Source: Sphingobium wenxiniae (GTDB lineage: Bacteria; Pseudomonadota; Alphaproteobacteria; Sphingomonadales; Sphingomonadaceae). Taken from it: 64,000 bases of DNA. The stretch spans positions 186,001-250,000 of the forward strand of contig NZ_VLKK01000002.1 in NCBI RefSeq assembly GCF_007830065.1, given 5' to 3'. The position numbers were made by a program, and so were the translations under genes. The notes beneath the pieces were generated by a model. That model worked only from the letters and a program-made list of their open reading frames with translations, had not been told where the DNA came from and did no database searches. Positions 8,834 through 15,838 of the stretch are shown in pieces; within the stretch, counting starts at the first letter, position 1, and each line of letters starts with the position of its first letter.

Positions 8834-9549
8834 CCGAAGCGCGGATTTACAACGTCTACTGCGACGAGAGCTGTCATCTCGAACACGACGGCGTGCCTGT
8901 GATGGCCTGGGGTGCAGTCTATTGCCCCACAGATGCGATCCGCGCAGTCACCGACAACATCCGAGCACTAAAGTCTGCCTATGGCATGGCCTCGTCCTTC
9001 GAGGCAAAATGGACGAAGGTCTCACCCGCCAAGAAAGACTTCTATCTGGCGCTCATCGACCTTTTCCTTGCCGATGATCGACTCCGATTTCGTGGTCTGG
9101 TGGTCCCTGACAAGGGGCTATTGGATCATGCGCGCTTCGACCAGTCCCATGATGACTGGTATTACAAAATGTATTTCACCATGCTCAGCAAGATTTTTTG
9201 TGCGCCGCATCGGTATCGCATTTATCTCGACGTGAAGGATACGCGCGGTGGGCCAAAGACCCGCAAGTTGCACGATGTGCTGGCCAACAGCCTCTACGAC
9301 TTCAGCCGGGAGTCCATTGAACGCGTGCAGCAGGTGCGCAGCCATGAAAGCGAACTGCTACAGCTGGCCGACCTACTGATCGGGGCGCTCACCTATGCCA
9401 ACCGTGGCCTTGCGAGTAGTCCAGCGAAAACTGCGATTATTGCCCGACTCCAGGAGGCCCTTGGGCCGGATGCTCTGACTCGCACATCCACCTTCGCTGC
9501 CACCAAGTTCAACATCCTGCACTGGCGTCCGCGGGAGACGGCTGGATGA
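8830..9549 (+). CDS. DUF3800 domain-containing protein
   Basis: A 239-residue protein matching DUF3800. An acidic YCDES motif sits on the first strand (residues 10-14), a RIYLDVKDTR strand lies in the middle, and the C-terminal conserved LQLADLLIGAL follows. DUF3800 is generally viewed as an RNase H-like fold with carboxylates in place, and it turns up often beside defence genes and in mobile DNA; its reaction is not established. It overlaps the GIY-YIG gene by 4 bp (ATGA). Within this operon it could be a second nuclease or a processing factor. Confidence 0.85.
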   Translation: MTEARIYNVYCDESCHLEHDGVPVMAWGAVYCPTDAIRAVTDNIRALKSAYGMASSFEAKWTKVSPAKKDFYLALIDLFLADDRLRFRGLVVPDKGLLDHARFDQSHDDWYYKMYFTMLSKIFCAPHRYRIYLDVKDTRGGPKTRKLHDVLANSLYDFSRESIERVQQVRSHESELLQLADLLIGALTYANRGLASSPAKTAIIARLQEALGPDALTRTSTFAATKFNILHWRPRETAG

Positions 9550-10097
9550 CGCCACCCGATTTGATCCCGTTCACCGCTTTTGGCGGCGATTGGGCACGCT
9601 ATGAGAACGAACTCTACAACGTCTTTATCAATGAGATCGCGCGCGGCGGTCTCACGTTTCGGGATGCTCGGGTTACTTGCCGTCGATCGCCAGAAACTGC
9701 GGGGCGATGGGCCGCTTTCTGGCACCTGGTGCAAGAAGGACGCGTGGAGGACGATCGCACACCGGACCTTCGGCGTTGCGAACGTATCCGCTGGGTGCGC
9801 TGGATGATTGAAAATGCGCCGAGCCACGACGAAATCGACGAATGGCAAAATACTCGCGGTACCGTGGTCAACACGCTACTATGGTATCGTGAGGAATATC
9901 TGGTGGTTTTGGCGCAGCGCCAGGATCACTGGCTATTGCTTACGGCCTACTGCACTGAGAAGAGCGGCCGGATCAGGCAGCTTCGAAAGGAGCGCGATGC
10001 CTTTCGTCGGGTCAATCTGCCGTATGCTCTAAAACGGCTGAAGCCGCCCAAGCTAGCCCGGGCGGCCTCGAATGCTCCTCCTACGCATGGCAGGTGA
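9546..10097 (+). CDS. unrecognised protein, last gene of the defence-like operon
   Basis: A 183-residue soluble basic protein overlapping the DUF3800 gene by 4 bp. I do not recognise it with confidence. It has a central RRCERIRWVRWMIENAP segment, then LVVLAQRQDHWLLLTAYC, and a Lys/Arg-rich C-terminus. That order (FWH..., R..RI.W..., VVL..R..., LLTAY) is reminiscent of small RelE/Barnase-EndoU-like nuclease domains found in phages, but no catalytic set can be assigned. Its coupling to the upstream gene makes it part of the same functional unit. It ends 79 bp before the convergent lysis genes of the prophage-like element. Confidence 0.7.
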   Translation: MTPPDLIPFTAFGGDWARYENELYNVFINEIARGGLTFRDARVTCRRSPETAGRWAAFWHLVQEGRVEDDRTPDLRRCERIRWVRWMIENAPSHDEIDEWQNTRGTVVNTLLWYREEYLVVLAQRQDHWLLLTAYCTEKSGRIRQLRKERDAFRRVNLPYALKRLKPPKLARAASNAPPTHGR

Positions 10098-10175
10098 GAC
10101 AACCGCTAGATCGAACTTTTCGGCTCCGATGTCAAGAAAATCCGAAATCGGCTCCGTTGCAGGGTCAGTTTGAGA

Positions 10176-10370
10176 TCACCCAATCCGCGCCTTTGCCGTC
10201 TTCCGAAATACCACGCTGCCGATGCCGGTCAGCGCCAGCACGACGGTCAGGACGTCGGCCTGGGTCAGCCCTTCGGGCAGAATGCCGAGCGCAGCGGCCA
10301 CGCCCCACAGGCTGCCGATTACACCGGTCCAGATGGCCTTGGATGCCCACCAGGGCTTCAGTTCTTCCAT
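10176..10370 (-). CDS. small phage membrane protein, holin-like
   Basis: A 64-residue protein with two predicted membrane segments (about 14-31 and 40-56) and a short basic C-terminus (KTAKAR). It lies directly downstream of the endolysin gene, the normal place for a holin or holin accessory protein in compact phage lysis modules. No catalytic motif is present. Its 3' end faces the 3' end of the defence operon. The holin role is inferred from size, topology and position. Confidence 0.65.
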   Translation of the reverse strand: MEELKPWWASKAIWTGVIGSLWGVAAALGILPEGLTQADVLTVVLALTGIGSVVFRKTAKARIG

Positions 10371-10435
10371 GTCATTTCTCCACAAAAGAGCCCGCGAAAG
10401 TCGCGGGCGGACGGGTTGTTGATGGTAGTGGCCGG

Positions 10436-10972
10436 TCAGGCCTCGTTGGTGGACAGGACGCCGCTGGCCGCCAGCTGAACCGGCTTCGCGCTCGCAGGTG
10501 CCTTGCGGTAGGCCGGCCGACGGATAGCAATGCAGCGGTCCCGCGCGATCCGGGTGATGGTCACACCGTCGGACTGATTGCCGCCCAGCACGTGGAACGC
10601 GCCGTAGTCCTCGCCAACATAGAGCCCGACATGGCCGGATCCCTGCGCGCGGCGGAATACCAGAACGTCGCCCAGCTGGGCCCGGTCGGCGGCCTTCCCG
10701 AACTTCGCCCAGTTGCGCGCCCAGAGCGGGCCTTCCACCACTGGCCTGCCCGCACGCTTGGCAACGACTGCCATGAACAGGCCGCACCAGGGGATGGCAT
10801 CGTCGTTGTAGACTCTGGCGAGGCCAGTCTCCTTGGCCCATCCGAGGATCACGGGATTGTCGGCGGGCCCGGCCACCTCGAAGGTGCCGTAGAGCTTGCG
10901 GGCCTCATCCAGCATCCTCGGCAGCGGGCACAGGTCATCGATCCAGCCATAGGCCGGTGGCAGCGGTTTCAT
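10436..10972 (-). CDS. phage endolysin-like peptidase, TIGR02594/CHAP type
   Basis: A 178-residue cysteine peptidase-like protein of the TIGR02594 family, used by many alphaproteobacterial phages to degrade peptidoglycan. The probable nucleophile lies in PWCGLFMAVVAKRAG (about residues 61-75), and the partner histidine in SGHVGLYVGED (about 112-122). No export signal is seen, so it should need a holin, for which small membrane proteins are encoded on both sides. The ATG at 10972 starts 18 bp after the truncated copy of a neighbouring gene end (10990-11058). Confidence 0.85.
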   Translation of the reverse strand: MKPLPPAYGWIDDLCPLPRMLDEARKLYGTFEVAGPADNPVILGWAKETGLARVYNDDAIPWCGLFMAVVAKRAGRPVVEGPLWARNWAKFGKAADRAQLGDVLVFRRAQGSGHVGLYVGEDYGAFHVLGGNQSDGVTITRIARDRCIAIRRPAYRKAPASAKPVQLAASGVLSTNEA

Positions 10973-10989
10973 GGATGTCTCCCGGGAAA

Positions 10990-11058
10990 TTAGCGGCCGG
11001 ACAGGCCTTTGACGGTGGCGTAGAGAACTGCGAGCGCGGTCATCGCGTTTGTCAGGCC
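10990..11058 (-). pseudogene. 3'-end fragment of the small membrane-protein gene, second copy
   Basis: Read leftward this encodes GLTNAM followed by TALAVLYATVKGLSGR and a TAA stop. The last 16 residues are identical to the C-terminus of the intact 74-residue protein encoded at 12169-12393. Over the 50-bp matching stretch (10992-11041 against 12171-12220) the DNA differs at five positions, all third codon positions; the stop codon also differs (TAA against TGA). The 5' part of the gene is missing, and the SDR gene lies between the two copies. It is a footprint of the insertion event. Confidence 0.8.
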
Positions 11059-11157
11059 GGGTCTTGGCGGAGCGCGCGCCCTGCTCTAGCGGAACAGGAA
11101 CTGAGCATGACTGGCGGCTCGCATTACACAGAGATGCGCCGCAAGCGGGGGATTACC

Positions 11158-12162
11158 ATGACCGACACCAGCCACCTGCCCACGCTCGTCACCGGCGGTA
11201 GCGGCTTTGTCGGGAGCCACATCGTCCGGCAATTGGCGGCTCAGGGTCGCAAGGTTCGAGTACTGATGCGCAAGACCAGCAACCAGGAGGCGATCAGCGG
11301 ATTGCCGGTCGAGATCGTCTATGGGGACGTTCTCGATCCTGATTCATTGCGTGTTGCGACGAAGGGGTGCGGCACGGTCTTCTACAGCGTGGTCGATCCT
11401 CGTTTCTGGCTTACCGACACGACACCGATCTATCGCAACAACGTCGACGGTTTGGTCAACGCCATGGACGTGGCGCTGGAATGCGGCATCCAGCGCTTCA
11501 TATTCACCAGCACCATGGGGACGCTGGGGATCAACCCCGACGGTCCCGTGACGGAGGATATCCCGTTCAACTGGCTCGACCGCGCTCCTCCCTATATCCG
11601 TGCGCGCCTGGAGGCAGAGAACCGCTTCCTCGCCTATTGCCGGGACAAGGGGCTGCCGGGTGTGGCGATGTGTATTGCCAACACCTACGGACCCGACGAT
11701 TACGGCCCGACTCCACACAACCATGCGCTCTGGGAAGTTGCCAGCGGCAAGATGCCGATCAACTTTGATGTTGGCCAACCCACCGTAGACATACGCGACG
11801 CCGCTCAAGCGGCCCTGCTTGCGGAACGCCATGGCCGGGTGGGCGAGCGCTACATCATCGCCAACGAGTATGTTCGCAACCGCGACTTCTTTACGATGGC
11901 AACCGAGATGTGCGGCAAGAAGCCGCCGCTGTTCCTGCCCTACCGGCTGTCCTATGCACTGGCCTGGGCCATCGAAGGCGTGATGAAGCTGCTGCGCCGC
12001 AAGGACTACCTCGTCAGCACTGACGCCGTGTTTCTGTCGGACGTGTTCGGCGAGCTCGACAGTGCCAAGGCCCGACGCGAACTTGGCTGGAACCCGCGCC
12101 CCCTGCGCGAAACAGTGCGCGATGCGATCGCATGGTTTTCAGAACGGGAAGGCAAGCACTGA
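11158..12162 (+). CDS. NAD(P)-dependent SDR/epimerase family protein, inserted cargo
   Basis: A 334-residue extended short-chain dehydrogenase. The nucleotide-binding motif TGGSGFVGSH is near residues 13-22, GDVLDP near 61-66, and FTSTMG marks the catalytic Ser region (about 118-123). The expected YxxxK reads YIRAR, so the catalytic Lys is replaced by Arg. The closest type is the 3-beta-HSD / dihydroflavonol reductase-like group; the substrate is unknown. It is the only rightward gene in the leftward late arm and splits the lysis module, flanked by two copies of a phage gene end. An alternative ATG at 11107 with AGGA before it would add 17 residues. Confidence 0.88.
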   Translation: MTDTSHLPTLVTGGSGFVGSHIVRQLAAQGRKVRVLMRKTSNQEAISGLPVEIVYGDVLDPDSLRVATKGCGTVFYSVVDPRFWLTDTTPIYRNNVDGLVNAMDVALECGIQRFIFTSTMGTLGINPDGPVTEDIPFNWLDRAPPYIRARLEAENRFLAYCRDKGLPGVAMCIANTYGPDDYGPTPHNHALWEVASGKMPINFDVGQPTVDIRDAAQAALLAERHGRVGERYIIANEYVRNRDFFTMATEMCGKKPPLFLPYRLSYALAWAIEGVMKLLRRKDYLVSTDAVFLSDVFGELDSAKARRELGWNPRPLRETVRDAIAWFSEREGKH

Positions 12163-12168
12163 TCTGCG

Positions 12169-12393
12169 TCAGCGGCCGGACAGGCCTTTAACGGTTGCGT
12201 AAAGGACGGCGAGCGCGGTCGCGAAGGTCGACAGCCATTTGACGAACCGGACCATGCCGGTCGCCGTGTTCCAGGCCTGGAGCAGGTCCTTCAGCTCCTT
12301 GCGGACGGCCTTCAGGTCCTCCTGCATGGCCTCGAGATCCGCTCGGATCAGGGCAATCTCCACGGCGGGATCAAGTTGGGGATTGGGGGCCAT
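12169..12393 (-). CDS. small phage membrane-anchored protein, lysis region
   Basis: A 74-residue protein: an amphipathic, charged N-terminal coil (about 10-40, rich in Glu/Lys/Leu heptads), one membrane segment (about 50-66) and the C-terminus VKGLSGR. Its ATG shares one base with the stop of the upstream gene. The type is common next to endolysin genes and may be a holin, antiholin or spanin-like accessory. The last 16 codons are duplicated at 10990-11041 on the far side of the inserted SDR gene, so it was probably once directly adjacent to the endolysin gene. Confidence 0.65.
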   Translation of the reverse strand: MAPNPQLDPAVEIALIRADLEAMQEDLKAVRKELKDLLQAWNTATGMVRFVKWLSTFATALAVLYATVKGLSGR

Positions 12394-12701
12394 CAGCGCA
12401 GCCTCCCTACGATGGTAATGTCGCCCGGGGCCGCATCGAGGGTATGCCCGGCCGTCAGATCGAAATCCGTCTGCTTCTGCCGCACACCGGTCGCATAATG
12501 GGCAAACAGCGCCTCGCGAGCGAGCTCGGACGTCCCGGTCAGGACCTCGAAGTGGTACTGCACGCACGGCGTCCGCCGGAACTTCTGCACGACGCAGCAC
12601 AGCGTGAAATCTTCGTGGAAACGCCGGGTGAACTCGCCAGCCGGCAGGTAACCGCCCCCGTTCTCGACATTATGGAATCCGGGCGTCCAGCGCTGGGTCA
12701 T
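12393..12701 (-). CDS. phage hypothetical protein after head-closure gene
   Basis: A 102-residue soluble protein with no family I recognise. It begins MTQRWTPGF and has Cys residues in FTLCCVVQKFRRTPC; it overlaps the following gene by one base. Position 48 bp after the head-closure gene is where tail terminator, tail tube and tape measure genes normally begin in HK97-like phages, yet this single small protein is all that is present before the lysis genes. It could be a structural connector or tail-attachment factor, or a late gene left by a tail-module deletion. Confidence 0.6.
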   Translation of the reverse strand: MTQRWTPGFHNVENGGGYLPAGEFTRRFHEDFTLCCVVQKFRRTPCVQYHFEVLTGTSELAREALFAHYATGVRQKQTDFDLTAGHTLDAAPGDITIVGRLR

Positions 12702-12748
12702 GAGCCCTGTCGTATATGCCGCAGCACAAGTCTGACGATCCGACCGCG

Positions 12749-13099
12749 TCAGGGCTCTTGCCCTTCGGTGCTCAGCTCTTCGGCCATGAACTCGACGCCT
12801 TCCCGGAAGCCCAGCTCGGCAGGACCGGCGATAATGCGCAAGGTTCGCTCCCCGATTTTGAGGCGCATGCTGCTGTCGAGATCACTGCGGTAGCGGATAC
12901 GAACCCGGCAGGGTCGGCTCGAGATGCTGATCCCGTCCGCGATCTGCTCACCGCGGCTCGGGAGCTTGTCCTGCACGTTTGCCCAGACCGTCGCGAAGTC
13001 GGCCCAGCCATAGATCGGCGTGCCGTAGATCGGATCGGTCTCCGTCACGGTGCGGTGCGTGAATGTGACGCGCCGGTTGAGGTCGCCCGCGCTCAGCAT
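12749..13099 (-). CDS. phage head closure / head-tail adaptor protein
   Basis: A 116-residue protein of the SPP1 gp16 / HK97 gp7 type head-closure family: the LNRRVTFTHR start, a GWADFATVWANVQ core strand pair, RYRSDLDSSMRLKIGERTLRIIAG and a short C-terminus. These proteins form the ring that closes the filled head and provide the docking surface for a tail. It overlaps the upstream connector gene by 7 bp. It is the last recognisable morphogenesis gene of the element. Confidence 0.88.
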   Translation of the reverse strand: MLSAGDLNRRVTFTHRTVTETDPIYGTPIYGWADFATVWANVQDKLPSRGEQIADGISISSRPCRVRIRYRSDLDSSMRLKIGERTLRIIAGPAELGFREGVEFMAEELSTEGQEP

Positions 13100-13653
13100 G
13101 GAAACATCCGGTGATTTGCCAGAAGCGATTCTACGCCATGGGGTATGTCCGCTACCTCGCGAGCGCCGGCCTCGCGGTACTTGTGCCAGTGACCGATCAG
13201 CAAAAGCATGGCGTGCCTGATGTCGTCGGGGAGCGTCGCATAGCCGACCGTCGCCGTCACCGTGATCCGGGAGCCAGGCTGGATCGTTGGCCAGGACCGG
13301 CCATATTGGAGCACGATCGAAGCGGTAAGACCATCGGAGCGCAGCTCATATAAATCATCTGACAGCGTCTGCGTCCCGGCAGCCGTTTCGAGATAGGTGA
13401 TCGACGAGATGGTCGAGACCGGCGCCAGCGGAAGAACAGCGAAGTCTTGAAAGTAGTCGCACTTCACCGCCACGGTGCGGCTCACCAGCGGTGTGCCGCA
13501 ATAGGCTTCGACATATGCGCGGGCTGCAGCGATCGTATTGTTCAGCGATGTGTCGTCATCATTCCCATCGACGCGGGTGTGAGCCTTGGCCTCTGCCAGA
13601 GAAACCGGCTCATCAGCCGCCGCAACGATGACCACCGGCGGATACCAGGTCAT
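13093..13653 (-). CDS. phage head-tail connector protein, gp6-like
   Basis: A 186-residue protein of the HK97 gp6 / YqbG connector family. It has the typical helical N-terminus VSLAEAKAHTRVDGNDDD, AARAYVEAYCGTPL, a beta region, and the closing DIRHAMLLLIGHWHKYRE helix. It forms the ring between the portal and the head-closure protein. It overlaps the gene before and the gene after by a few bases, as expected in a late structural operon. Confidence 0.88.
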   Translation of the reverse strand: MTWYPPVVIVAAADEPVSLAEAKAHTRVDGNDDDTSLNNTIAAARAYVEAYCGTPLVSRTVAVKCDYFQDFAVLPLAPVSTISSITYLETAAGTQTLSDDLYELRSDGLTASIVLQYGRSWPTIQPGSRITVTATVGYATLPDDIRHAMLLLIGHWHKYREAGAREVADIPHGVESLLANHRMFPC

Positions 13654-13832
13654 GCGCTGCGCTGCTCCGCCGGCTTTCTGGCGATCGCGCGCTCGATTTT
13701 GTCCGGAACGACAGGCACGGCATAGCCGGCTTCGATCAGCGCCGCAGCCTCGTCCTGGGAAAAATCATGCTCATCGCCGGGCGACAGGCAGATGGCCGGC
13801 CCAGAAAGGCTGACCAGCATCTTCAGTTTCAT
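13650..13832 (-). CDS. small phage protein between capsid and connector genes
   Basis: A 60-residue protein starting MKLKMLVSLSGP. Its pattern, a leading beta strand then SPGDEHDFSQDEAAALIEAGYAVPV, is shared by many small proteins encoded between the major capsid and connector genes of alphaproteobacterial phages, with no defined role. The start at 13832 follows AAGGAAAT and is preferred over a longer frame. It overlaps the connector start by 4 bp. Confidence 0.65.
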   Translation of the reverse strand: MKLKMLVSLSGPAICLSPGDEHDFSQDEAAALIEAGYAVPVVPDKIERAIARKPAEQRSA

Positions 13833-13906
13833 AAGGAATTTCCTTCGTCGGAATGGGTCGGTGACGGTGACAAATCGGGCGGGCACGACGGCCGGCCCGT
13901 CCTGGC

Positions 13907-15172
13907 TTACGAAGCCTTCGTGATCAGGTGTTTCACGGCGGCGGTGTCGCCCAGCTCGCCATCGAAACGGATCAGACCAGCGATGCCCATGTCGGGCCAG
14001 AACCGCTCGCGAAGCACGCCGATCACCGGCGAACCGACCTTGCGGACGTAGTATTTTCCGAGATCGCCAAAGATCGCGACGCGGGTTGCCGCCGCGGACG
14101 CAGGGATCGAGCCCATCGCCTGATTGACGTGGTAGTTATATCCCAACAGGCTGCCGGGCACCCCCTGCTGGACGTTGCCCATCTGCCAGAGATAATTGCC
14201 CTCGCCATCCTTCAGCTTGCGAATGGCCTTCAAGGTGGCGTCATTGAACATAAACCCGACCTTCGGACCGGTGCGGTAGGCTGGATCGACCGAATGAACG
14301 AGGTCGATCAGTTCGTCTGCGGCGATCGCGGTCGCTGAGGCGGTGGTGACGCCAAGGCTGGAGGCGGTGACGATGCCGTTCGGATCGCCGCTTCCATCGC
14401 CAATCGTCAGTTCCTGGTTGGCGATACGGCCAAGGCGCTCGCCGAGCAGTTCACCGAGCAGCGCTTCCATGCTGAAGATGGAGTCCTGATCGAGCTCCCA
14501 GCTCCAGCGAATGAACTCGGTGTCGTATGCATAGGCATCGAGCGACTTTTGCCCAAAGGTCACGTCCGAGCCGCCGTCGTCGGTCAGGGCGTTGGCTTCG
14601 GTGTGCTTCACCGCCGGCACCGCGGTGTCATCAACGGTCGGGATCTTGATGGGATTGCCGCTGGCGGTGACCATCTCGGTAGTGACGCCAGGGTCGTACA
14701 TCGGCCCCCACGCCAGCATCGACTTGACGATCTGGCCCGACAGCTCGGTGGGGACCGTAAAACCGCCCGCAGTGGTCGTGCCCGCCGTCTGCGCGCGAAA
14801 CTCGGCGCGTCCGTTGTGCAGGATGGCCCGCTCTTCCGCAGTCAGGTCTTCCAGCGGGCCGCAGATCGCTTTCGCGAATGCCATGCGGTATTCGACCTTT
14901 GCCCCGTCGTCCTGGCTGCGTGCTTCGGCGTCGTCGGGGATCGGGCGCAATCGCGCGCGCGACTCCTCCGCGCGCTGCTCGAGGCGGATGAGATGCTCCT
15001 CGCGCGTGATCTGCTTCTCGAGCCGGTCGTATTCGGCCATCGCCGCATCGTGCTGGGTTTCCAGTTCGGCGGCCCGGGACTCATCGGTGGCGGCATTGAT
15101 CTGGTCGAGACGCTCGCGTGCTTCGGCAACGATCTGCTCCTGGCGACCGCGAAGCTCTTTCAGTTGGGACAT
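13907..15172 (-). CDS. phage major capsid protein, HK97 fold
   Basis: A 421-residue HK97 gp5-type capsid protein. Residues 1-80 are a charged coiled coil (the delta or scaffolding domain removed by the prohead protease). The capsid fold begins around residue 110 with TAGGFTVPTELSGQI and ends with IAGLIRFDGELGDTAAVKHL. The start at 15172 is preceded by GGAAGGAAG in the mRNA. It is encoded directly after the protease gene. With portal, protease, connector and terminase it makes a full procapsid and packaging set. Confidence 0.93.
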   Translation of the reverse strand: MSQLKELRGRQEQIVAEARERLDQINAATDESRAAELETQHDAAMAEYDRLEKQITREEHLIRLEQRAEESRARLRPIPDDAEARSQDDGAKVEYRMAFAKAICGPLEDLTAEERAILHNGRAEFRAQTAGTTTAGGFTVPTELSGQIVKSMLAWGPMYDPGVTTEMVTASGNPIKIPTVDDTAVPAVKHTEANALTDDGGSDVTFGQKSLDAYAYDTEFIRWSWELDQDSIFSMEALLGELLGERLGRIANQELTIGDGSGDPNGIVTASSLGVTTASATAIAADELIDLVHSVDPAYRTGPKVGFMFNDATLKAIRKLKDGEGNYLWQMGNVQQGVPGSLLGYNYHVNQAMGSIPASAAATRVAIFGDLGKYYVRKVGSPVIGVLRERFWPDMGIAGLIRFDGELGDTAAVKHLITKAS

Positions 15173-15241
15173 CAAATCTTCCTTCCAACAAAAAAGCCCG
15201 CGCAAATGGCGGGCCGTTCAATTGGGCTCGAGGCTTTCGCC

Positions 15242-15838
15242 TCAAGCTTTACTCACCAGCCTGCGGGCACGCAGGTCGATGGAAACCTTGCGGGCGAGCA
15301 CGCGATTGGCGGCGGCCCGGAAGTTGTGCTGGCGCTTTTCCCGCCGGGCGGATTCAAGAGCGCGCAAGGCGATCGAGGTGCCGTCATAAGCCGGGAACGC
15401 CACGGCACTGACTTCGCGCAGATCAACAGATTGAATGGTGCGGACCGGCATATCGCCGGTTTCGTCCCACTGCTGGCGGGTGACGATGAACCCGAACGAC
15501 ATGCCCGATATGTCCCCCCGGGCGATCAGCGTCGCGAGGTCGCGGCCGTCCTGCGTCTCAGGCAGGTCGATTTCGACCGCAAGGCCCAGATCGTCCTCGA
15601 CGAGACGCAGCGTGCCTGCCGTGGTGCGCCCGATGACCCTGCCGCTGTCATGATCGATCAGCGCGCGTACATCGCCGCCGATGGTCTCCCGGAACGCACC
15701 GGGCGCAATGATCTCGCGGAACTGGCCGCCAATATCCGCGGGATTGCCGAATACCGCCGCGTAACCGACAACGGTGCGCTGCTCGGCCTGCTCACGCACA
15801 TCGAGCGGCCGAACCAGCGCGCGTCGTTCCATGATCAT
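15242..15838 (-). CDS. HK97 family prohead protease
   Basis: A 198-residue serine protease (peptidase U35 type) that removes the capsid delta domain during maturation. The typical features are GYAAVFGNPADIGGQFREII at the N-terminus, the catalytic His in RALIDHDSGRVIGRT (about residue 63), and the Ser in GDISGMSFGF (about 111-115). It overlaps the portal gene stop by 4 bp. Confidence 0.92.
   Translation of the reverse strand: MIMERRALVRPLDVREQAEQRTVVGYAAVFGNPADIGGQFREIIAPGAFRETIGGDVRALIDHDSGRVIGRTTAGTLRLVEDDLGLAVEIDLPETQDGRDLATLIARGDISGMSFGFIVTRQQWDETGDMPVRTIQSVDLREVSAVAFPAYDGTSIALRALESARREKRQHNFRAAANRVLARKVSIDLRARRLVSKA

Noticed and set aside
2655-10097. Classical BREX or DISARM system
   Set aside because: The hallmark PglZ, BrxC, DrmA, DrmB or DrmC proteins are absent; only the general methyltransferase plus helicase logic is shared.
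10094-10993. A 299-codon plus-strand frame continuing after the defence operon
   Set aside because: It covers the minus-strand endolysin and holin-like genes and its protein is low-complexity Arg/Pro-rich.
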